Both the position numbers and the translations under genes were made by a program. A stretch of DNA of 22,644 nucleotides, from assembly GCA_017427625.1 (NCBI GenBank), contig JAFRSL010000208.1, positions 1-22,644 of the forward strand, in the 5' to 3' direction. The stretch comes from Synergistaceae bacterium (GTDB lineage Bacteria; Synergistota; Synergistia; Synergistales; Aminobacteriaceae). Positions 17,387 to 22,644 of this stretch are shown here, one piece after another. Positions within the stretch are counted from its first letter, which is position 1, and each line of letters opens with the position of its first letter. The notes under the pieces were generated by a model. The model was given only the letters and a program-made list of their open reading frames with translations. It searched no databases and was not told the origin of the DNA.

Positions 17387-18256
17387 ATGAAGAAAAAGAA
17401 GAAACCCAACATAGGAAGGCTCATTGATTTAGCGTTGTCCAGCAGCGGTGAGCAGGCAGTTTCATTCATTAACGAGATACTTGAGGTTATGCCTGAGAAC
17501 ACAGAGGCACTTCTGCTTTTGGCGGATAACACGGAAGATATTTCGGAGCGTGAGAAAATTCTCCTTCGTGCGTTGAAGTCTCTTGAGGAAGATAGGAATT
17601 ATTACATTGACGATAAGGATTACCTTGTTTACGCGGCGAAGTTCCGTCTTTCTTACACGTATTTCATGGCCGGTAAGTTTGCAGACGCGCTTACAATATG
17701 TGAAGATGCCCTGAAGGTTGCCGACGATCCATACGAAGAGAGGAAGATGAAATCACTCTACTACCGAACGCTGATAGAGCTAAAGGAATGGCAGAAGATT
17801 CTAGCTCTCACGATGAGGGACGAGACTCATGACCTTTCATGGGGATATTCGCGTCTTATAGCGGCATGGATGACAGCACCGGGCAAGAACCAGAATGTAT
17901 GCGCTCATATGTTCTGGGACGCACTGATTCTCGCGCCTGATGTGCCGTTCTACATGCTTGGGTATTACGCAGAGCCTGAGGAAGATGACGATGAGTATGA
18001 TGATTTCGACTTTGCGATGATGTACTGCGATGCCATAGGGATTTCAGAGGAGCTTCAGCAATGGATTACGCGGGGGACGATAATTTTCGGGCTTTTGACG
18101 AACAGGTTTGACGAACGAGAGCGGGAGTATTTGCTTGATGTTCTTGACACGCTTGGAGGCTACGAGGAGTATGAGAGAATGAGCGGAATATTACTTGAGG
18201 TTGATGACGAGTCAGTGATTGAGGCACTGGCAGCTAATAAATGCCTATCGAATTAA
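17387..18256 (+). CDS. Acidic TPR-like repeat protein of unknown function
   Basis: From ATG 17387 the product has 289 residues and starts with a Lys-rich stretch (KKKKKPN). TTG 17384 is equally possible; the nearest SD-like sequence (GTGGGAG, 17362-17368) is rather far away, so the start is uncertain. The frame is open back to 17240, but that part looks non-coding. The body is all-helical with tetratricopeptide-like spacing: AVSFINEILEVMPENTEALLLLAD, REKILLRALKSL, AKFRLSYTYFMAGKFADALTICEDALK, YYRTLIELKEWQKI. A very acidic loop (PEEDDDEYDDFD) follows near residue 205. No signal peptide or membrane segment is seen, so it is cytosolic. TPR proteins act as binding scaffolds. It lies 12 nt upstream of the Lon-like protease gene and is probably in one operon with it, so an adaptor or substrate role for that protease is conceivable but unsupported. 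Confidence 0.75.
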   Translation: MKKKKKPNIGRLIDLALSSSGEQAVSFINEILEVMPENTEALLLLADNTEDISEREKILLRALKSLEEDRNYYIDDKDYLVYAAKFRLSYTYFMAGKFADALTICEDALKVADDPYEERKMKSLYYRTLIELKEWQKILALTMRDETHDLSWGYSRLIAAWMTAPGKNQNVCAHMFWDALILAPDVPFYMLGYYAEPEEDDDEYDDFDFAMMYCDAIGISEELQQWITRGTIIFGLLTNRFDEREREYLLDVLDTLGGYEEYERMSGILLEVDDESVIEALAANKCLSN

Positions 18257-18268
18257 AGGAGAGGAATA

Positions 18269-20719
18269 TTGAGGAAAATATCACCAGACAAACTGAAGAA
18301 GACCAAATCACCAGCGACGTGGAAAATATCGACGACCAACGACATACATCTCGCAAAATCCCGGAAGCCAGAGCCGCTAATCGGTCAGCAGCGGGCATTT
18401 GAGGCAATGGAGTTTGGATTGAGGGTAGGTGAGAGGGGATACAACATTTTCGTCGTCGGACAGCCCGGAAGCGGACGGACTAGCTATGTTCTTGAACGAT
18501 TGCAGAGCATCGGGGAAAATCTCCCGACACCCGATGACTGGCTGTATCTCTATAACTTCGCAAAGCCAAGTGAGCCTCTTGCAGTCTCTGTTTCAGCCGG
18601 AAAAGGAAAGAAGCTATCCGATGACCTTGACGAACTTTTGCAGGACTTGAAGACCGTGATTAGCCGGGCATTCGAGCAGAGCCAGTACGAGGAGACGAAG
18701 ACGCGCCACATCAAGGAGTTTCAGGAGAAAGCGGGAGCGATCATGGACAAGCTCAAAGCCAGAGCCGAGCGTGAACATTTCAGCCTCAAGCGTACCCCTC
18801 AAGGCTTCGTGAATATCCCACTCGTAAAGGACAAGGACGAGGAAGGAAAGCCGATAGTCCGCGAGTTAAAGCCCGAAGAATACGAGGCACTAGACGCTGC
18901 CAAGCAGAAGAAGTATCAGGCCAAGAGCGAGAAGATTTCACAGCGAACGTTGTCGGGAATGCGCGAGATCCGGGACATGGAGAAGGCCCTGAAGGATACG
19001 CTGTCAAAACTCGACGCAGAGATGTGCCGGACTGCAATATCGCCGATAATGGAGGAGCTTCGCGGGAAGTACAGCGAGAATGAGGCGCTGCAGAAATGGT
19101 TTGACGCAATGACCGATGACATCATCGAGAATTTCGGAGCATTCGTTACGGCAGCAAGAGATGAGAATGCAGAAGTAGACTTCACGCGCTATCAGGCCAA
19201 TCTCTTCGTGAGCAATGACCCCTCGAAAGGCGCGCCCGTAATCTGGGAGACAAGCCCGACGTATTACAATCTTTCTGGCCGTGTCGAATACGAGAGTCAT
19301 CAAGGCTATCTTTACACGGACTTCCGGCGGATTTTGGCGGGGGCTTTCCACAAGGCTAACGGCGGATTTCTTGTCCTTGACGCTGAGAAGGTACTGATGA
19401 ACTTCATGGCATGGGAAGCGATTAAACGTATTCTGAGGACAGGCGAGGCATCGATCGAGAATTTGGGCGAACAGTACGGCGCCTTGCCGGTCGCATCACT
19501 TCGGCCTTCAGCAATCCCGATGAATATCAAAATCATAATGACCGGAACGCCCTACATCTACGAGCTTCTTCAATATTATGATGCTGAGTTCGGAAAGATA
19601 TTCAAGGTCAAGGCCAGCTTTGATTACGACATGCCTCGAACCGCTGAGAATGAGCGCAAGATGGCACGTTACATCGCTGAATACGTCAAGCGAAGAAATC
19701 TCAAGCCATTTGACGCTTCGGCACTCTCCGAGATTGTGGAGTGGTCAGGACGTGAGGCAGAGGATCAGAATTTGCTCTCGGTTGACACTGGGAGGCTTCG
19801 GGAATTGCTTACGGAGGCTAGCGCGTGGGCAAATAGTGAGACAGTAACGCGAACTGATGTAATCCGTGCTGTCGAACATCGAAACTACAGGCTCGGACTT
19901 TACCGTGAGAAATTGACGCGGGCATTCAAGGACGGAGTGATTCGTGTTGACACGGAGGGTTCAGAAGTCGGACAGATTAACGGACTTAGCGTGATAGATT
20001 TGGGAGATTACCGTTTCGGGCACCCGTCGAGAATCACAGCGAACGTATTCATGGGACAAGAGGGAGTCGTGAACATTGAGCGTGAAGTCAAAATGACAGG
20101 CCCAATCCACAACAAGGGATTGATGATACTGTCGAGCTATTTGGGACGGAAGTACGCTCAGGATATGCCGCTGAGTTTGTCGGCACACATAACGTTCGAG
20201 CAGAATTACTCAGGAATTGAGGGCGACAGCGCATCGTCGACAGAATTGTACTGCATACTCTCGGCACTCTCAGGGCTTCCGCTGAAACAGGGCATCGCTG
20301 TAACAGGAAGTGTTGACCAGTTTGGCAACGTCCAGCCAATCGGAGGAGTTAATGAGAAAATCGAAGGCTTCTACGAATATTGCAAGATTGCAGGGTTGAC
20401 GGGCGAACAGGGAGTGATGATACCGGCATCGAACTTGCGGCACTTAATGTTGAGCGATGAGGTAATAGGCGCGGTGAAAGAGGGAAAGTTCTCGGTCTGG
20501 GCTGTGAATGACATTGATGAAGGTCTCGAAATCCTCACTGGTACATCCGCAGGTAAGCCGCGAAAAGACGGGTCATATAACGACAAGACAGTACACGGCT
20601 TGGTGAAGTCTCGGTTGAAGAAGATGCTCTCTGACGGAATGAGGCTAGAGAAGAAATTTTCACGAAGCCCGCGAAGAAAGTCAAAGAAGAAATCCCAGAA
20701 AGCTCCCGAAAATGGATAA
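18269..20719 (+). CDS. Lon-family ATP-dependent protease (AAA_32/LonH-type)
   Basis: The start is TTG 18269 with AAAGGAGAGG just upstream. The 816-residue product has the layout of the YcbZ-like (LonH) Lon relatives. It lacks the N-terminal substrate domain of classical LonA. Residues about 36-75 contain IGQQRAFEAMEFGL and the Walker A GQPGSGRT (64-71), with Arg in place of Lys, which I recall as usual in this family. A helical, charged insert (about 120-290) follows, then LAGAFHKANGGFLVLDAEKVL with the Walker B strand, AAA lid helices, and the Lon peptidase domain (about 565-775). The catalytic Ser654 is in EGDSASS and Lys697 in GGVNEKIEG. Their 43-residue spacing equals that of E. coli Lon. 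The Lys/Arg-rich C-terminus (SRSPRRKSKKKSQK) may bind nucleic acid. It would degrade cytosolic proteins. Its last 8 nt overlap the nth start. Confidence 0.93.
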   Translation: MRKISPDKLKKTKSPATWKISTTNDIHLAKSRKPEPLIGQQRAFEAMEFGLRVGERGYNIFVVGQPGSGRTSYVLERLQSIGENLPTPDDWLYLYNFAKPSEPLAVSVSAGKGKKLSDDLDELLQDLKTVISRAFEQSQYEETKTRHIKEFQEKAGAIMDKLKARAEREHFSLKRTPQGFVNIPLVKDKDEEGKPIVRELKPEEYEALDAAKQKKYQAKSEKISQRTLSGMREIRDMEKALKDTLSKLDAEMCRTAISPIMEELRGKYSENEALQKWFDAMTDDIIENFGAFVTAARDENAEVDFTRYQANLFVSNDPSKGAPVIWETSPTYYNLSGRVEYESHQGYLYTDFRRILAGAFHKANGGFLVLDAEKVLMNFMAWEAIKRILRTGEASIENLGEQYGALPVASLRPSAIPMNIKIIMTGTPYIYELLQYYDAEFGKIFKVKASFDYDMPRTAENERKMARYIAEYVKRRNLKPFDASALSEIVEWSGREAEDQNLLSVDTGRLRELLTEASAWANSETVTRTDVIRAVEHRNYRLGLYREKLTRAFKDGVIRVDTEGSEVGQINGLSVIDLGDYRFGHPSRITANVFMGQEGVVNIEREVKMTGPIHNKGLMILSSYLGRKYAQDMPLSLSAHITFEQNYSGIEGDSASSTELYCILSALSGLPLKQGIAVTGSVDQFGNVQPIGGVNEKIEGFYEYCKIAGLTGEQGVMIPASNLRHLMLSDEVIGAVKEGKFSVWAVNDIDEGLEILTGTSAGKPRKDGSYNDKTVHGLVKSRLKKMLSDGMRLEKKFSRSPRRKSKKKSQKAPENG

Positions 20720-21368
20720 AGTAACCGCGATACTTGACGCATTAGAATCGCAGTACCACAATGAAGAAAACCCGCCCGAACTCGGACACCCTGAGCCTTT
20801 GGACGGGTTAATCCTTACAATCTTATCCCAAAACACTAACGACAAGAACCGCGACCGAGCATTCGCCAACATGAAAACTCTCTATCCCACATGGCCGGAC
20901 GTAATCCGCGCGGGTGCTTCACGTCTTGAGGAGGCAATAAGGACAGCGGGGCTTGCTCACACTAAGGCCGGAAGAATCATAACTGTGTTGGAGCGGGTAC
21001 ACTCAGATTTCGGGGAATACTCGATACTTGGGCTTGCGGGGCGTGAACGTGAATATGTGCGTGAATATCTGCGGGCATTGCCGGGCGTTGGCGCGAAGAC
21101 AGTGGCATGTACGATGCTTTTCGACTTCAAGATTCCTGCGTTCCCTGTTGACACTCACATAACACGAATCTCACGTAGAACCGGAATTGCCCCTGCAAAG
21201 TCGTCGCCCGAAGAAATCTCACGAATGCTTGAAGGTATCGTTCCTGAAGCTCGGTGCTTGGGCGGACATGTCAATATGATTGCTCACGGTCGTGCGGTAT
21301 GTCATTCACAGAGGCCGGAATGTGGGGGGTGTGTAATTTCTCACTTGTGCGATAAAATTTCACTGTAA
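20712..21368 (+). CDS. nth: Endonuclease III (DNA glycosylase/AP lyase)
   Basis: This 218-residue protein is a complete HhH-GPD DNA glycosylase. Seen in order: LILTILSQNTND (33-44), the helix-hairpin-helix LPGVGAKT (123-130) with catalytic Lys129, VDTHITRI with catalytic Asp147, and a C-terminal [4Fe-4S] site Cys197-x6-Cys204-x2-Cys207-x5-Cys213. The Lys-to-Asp distance of 18 residues equals that in E. coli Nth (Lys120, Asp138). The enzyme removes oxidised pyrimidines and nicks the abasic site in base-excision repair. The ATG lies inside the end of the Lon-like gene (8-nt overlap) and has no SD of its own, so it is probably made by translational coupling. The length is normal and all key residues are present. 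Confidence 0.95.
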   Translation: MDKVTAILDALESQYHNEENPPELGHPEPLDGLILTILSQNTNDKNRDRAFANMKTLYPTWPDVIRAGASRLEEAIRTAGLAHTKAGRIITVLERVHSDFGEYSILGLAGREREYVREYLRALPGVGAKTVACTMLFDFKIPAFPVDTHITRISRRTGIAPAKSSPEEISRMLEGIVPEARCLGGHVNMIAHGRAVCHSQRPECGGCVISHLCDKISL

Positions 21369-21383
21369 GGAGGCGTATCAATA

Positions 21384-21857
21384 ATGAAGAAAATGATAGT
21401 CATGCTTTCGATAGTGTTGCTAGTGTTGGCAACGGAGGGCTATGGGGCGGTCTCAGATGATGTGTATGTACGCAAGGATGTGTTTGAAGTGTACATGCAG
21501 AATATCAATGCAAAATTTGATATGATAATGGAGGAACTGAAAGAGCAGAGAAAAGTCATGACGGACTTGTCAAACCGAGTATCGGAACTTGCAGGACGTG
21601 TAGACGGGCTGGACAAGCGAATAGACGGACTGGACAAACGGATAGATGGAGTAAATGCTTCATTATCCGGACGGATAGATGACCTTCGGAATGGGATATA
21701 TCTGTGGCTAGTAGCGATTGGCTTGGTGGTATCATGGCCGAAAGTGAAAGAGGTCGCGCAGAAATGGGGAAGGGTAACACCATCTATAACGCTTGATGAC
21801 GTTCGTAGGCTGATAGAGGAGAATAACGCGAAATTGGCGGGGAAGCCTCAGGCATAA
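21384..21857 (+). CDS. Small exported coiled-coil protein with one C-terminal membrane helix
   Basis: The ATG at 21384 follows AAGGAGG (21368-21374), which starts at the last base of the nth stop codon. The 157-residue product has a signal peptide (1-21, cleavage near GYG-A), then a long amphipathic helix (about 28-108) with heptad spacing. It includes two exact copies of the heptad GLDKRID and further close ones. A hydrophobic segment (about 107-122, GIYLWLVAIGLVVSW) follows, and a short cytosol-like tail with DDVRRLIEENNAKL. The layout suggests a trimeric or dimeric coiled coil in the periplasm held in the inner membrane. I do not recognise the family. It has its own strong SD and may be the last gene of the 17387-21857 operon. 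Its link to Lon or Nth function is unclear. Confidence 0.8.
   Translation: MKKMIVMLSIVLLVLATEGYGAVSDDVYVRKDVFEVYMQNINAKFDMIMEELKEQRKVMTDLSNRVSELAGRVDGLDKRIDGLDKRIDGVNASLSGRIDDLRNGIYLWLVAIGLVVSWPKVKEVAQKWGRVTPSITLDDVRRLIEENNAKLAGKPQA
21606..21647 (+). repeat. Two 21-bp tandem repeats coding for a heptad
   Basis: Two adjacent 21-bp units (21606-21626 and 21627-21647) differ at four positions, all silent, and both code for GLDKRID. They extend the coiled coil by a full heptad each, so copy number could change without breaking the frame. Confidence 0.75.
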
Positions 21858-21875
21858 AAAGTAAAACACGTCTAA

Positions 21876-21923
21876 CTCCGTTGTGTCAGAATGTATAATG
21901 TCCACATCTTGATTACAACGGAG
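21876..21923 (+). promoter_or_regulatory. Inverted repeat around the -10 and SD of the last gene
   Basis: CTCCGTTGT (21876-21884) and ACAACGGAG (21915-21923) are perfect 9-bp inverted arms 30 nt apart. A TATAAT at 21894-21899 lies between them, and the right arm contains the SD (CGGAGGA) of the gene starting at 21932. If transcription starts near 21906, only the right arm is in the RNA, so a DNA operator is more likely than an RNA hairpin. With an upstream transcript the arms would hide the SD. No good -35 is visible. Confidence 0.5.
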
Positions 21924-21931
21924 GAACAATC

Positions 21932-22644
21932 ATGAAACTCAAAGCTCTTGCCATACTCTCAGCAGTCATTCTCTTATGTCCGCAAAATCTTCAAGCGGCT
22001 GAAGAACATTACGACCCTCAGCACACAGTCCTTGCCCTCAACATGGCTGTCGTATCAATCCAGCGAATACTCAACACCAACGACCGCGCCGTCCTCGAAA
22101 TGGAGTACCGCAACATCATCAACAACCTCAAGCTCGGAAGCATCGAGGCAGACCCCGAAATCATCGCCCTCTATCAAGAACTCATGAACACAATCAGCGG
22201 AAAGACACTCAGCATTGAGGCGGCCGGAAAGTTGCAGGCGAATTATGACCAGTGGGCGGAAAAGCACATCACTCAAAGCGTTTCGGGAGCATCAGGATTG
22301 ATCCGCAATGTTCTTCAGGACGCAGGTAAAGACGCGGCAAAGGACGGTGTTGCAGGCTTCATGAAGGGCGGAATAACCCAAGCCGCAAGCAAAGGTCTTG
22401 CCGGGCTGTCAGTCGCGTTTCCACCCGCAGCAATCGTCGCCGTAACTGGTGCGGTCGCAGTCTCGTGCGTATCACAATATTACGCCTACCAGAACGCAAA
22501 ACTCGACGCTGAGTTTCGTCAGGGTTTGGCACATGATATTCTCAGGATTGAGCAGGCTGAACACGAACGCTATAACCGTCTTCAGTCAAGGCTCCTCGAT
22601 TCAGCGTGGCGATTGCTGAGGCAGTACAAGCTACCTGACGAATA
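21932..22644 (+). CDS. Exported protein of unknown function (cut by window edge)
   Basis: The frame opens at ATG 21932 behind CGGAGGA and stays open for 237 codons to the right edge. It has a signal peptide (1-22, MKLKALAILSAVILLCPQN..., cleavage near LQA-A). A largely helical region follows, with LNMAVVSIQRILNTND and a predicted amphipathic stretch to about residue 120. A Gly/Ala-rich segment (about 134-165, DAAKDGVAGFMKGGITQAA...) leads into a hydrophobic stretch (about 160-185, LSVAFPPAAIVAVTGAVAVSCVS). That stretch could cross or insert into a membrane. The visible end (HDILRIEQAEHERYNRLQSRLL) looks coiled. The Gly/Ala-rich plus hydrophobic hairpin layout recalls membrane-inserting proteins, but I do not recognise a family and claim no function. 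Confidence 0.75.
   Translation, partial: MKLKALAILSAVILLCPQNLQAAEEHYDPQHTVLALNMAVVSIQRILNTNDRAVLEMEYRNIINNLKLGSIEADPEIIALYQELMNTISGKTLSIEAAGKLQANYDQWAEKHITQSVSGASGLIRNVLQDAGKDAAKDGVAGFMKGGITQAASKGLAGLSVAFPPAAIVAVTGAVAVSCVSQYYAYQNAKLDAEFRQGLAHDILRIEQAEHERYNRLQSRLLDSAWRLLRQYKLPDE

Noticed and set aside
18458..18483. Walker A lysine of the Lon-like protease replaced by Arg (GQPGSGRT)
   Set aside because: I recall Arg at this position as usual in AAA_32/LonH-type Lon relatives, so it is not a sign of a dead ATPase.
1..22644. CRISPR arrays, tRNA or rRNA genes, complete insertion sequences
   Set aside because: I saw no regularly spaced direct repeats with unique spacers outside coding repeats, no cloverleaf or rRNA signature, and no transposase.

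Overview
The window most likely comes from a member of the Synergistota (Synergistetes), probably a gut or rumen Synergistaceae. The strongest clue is the C-terminus of the giant surface protein at 6497-16111. It has a Gly-rich stretch with one Cys, a short hydrophobic helix and a basic tail, the layout I know as the Synergist-CTERM sorting tail. A signal-peptide-rich gene set and frequent TTG/GTG starts behind good Shine-Dalgarno (SD) sites fit. The assignment is an inference, because no rRNA or marker gene is present.

Left part (1-2633): the 5' end of a copper-type P-type ATPase gene lies on the minus strand and runs off the left edge. Divergent from it is a lone glucose-family PTS EIIA gene with a clear promoter. 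Next comes a histidine-decarboxylase-like gene that is full length except for one in-frame TAG codon.

Middle (2739-16111): a single polypeptide joins a TctC/Bug-type periplasmic solute-binding domain to a CitMHS-type citrate transporter, an unusual pairing. It ends at a strong terminator. Then comes a tight three-gene cluster: two tandem paralogous secreted M48 metallopeptidases and, 2 nt later, a 3204-residue exported protein. That protein has a GLUG/beta-helix-like head, about 31 Ig-like He_PIG domains and the CTERM tail. A terminator follows.

Right part (16193-22644): an unrecognised exported protein is followed by about 340 nt of apparently non-coding DNA rich in inverted repeats. A likely operon follows, with an acidic TPR-like protein, a Lon-family protease of the AAA_32 type, endonuclease III and a small exported coiled-coil membrane protein. 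The last gene, an exported protein of unknown function, runs off the right edge. A 9-bp inverted repeat spans its promoter and SD.

Cells of this type would import organic acids, may decarboxylate an amino acid if the decarboxylase is functional, and put a very long protein on the surface, possibly with help from the co-encoded M48 peptidases. The best candidates for undescribed biology are the receptor-CitMHS fusion, the M48/giant-protein cluster and the unassigned structured region at 17048-17386. All functional statements rest on reading motifs by eye; no database search was made.
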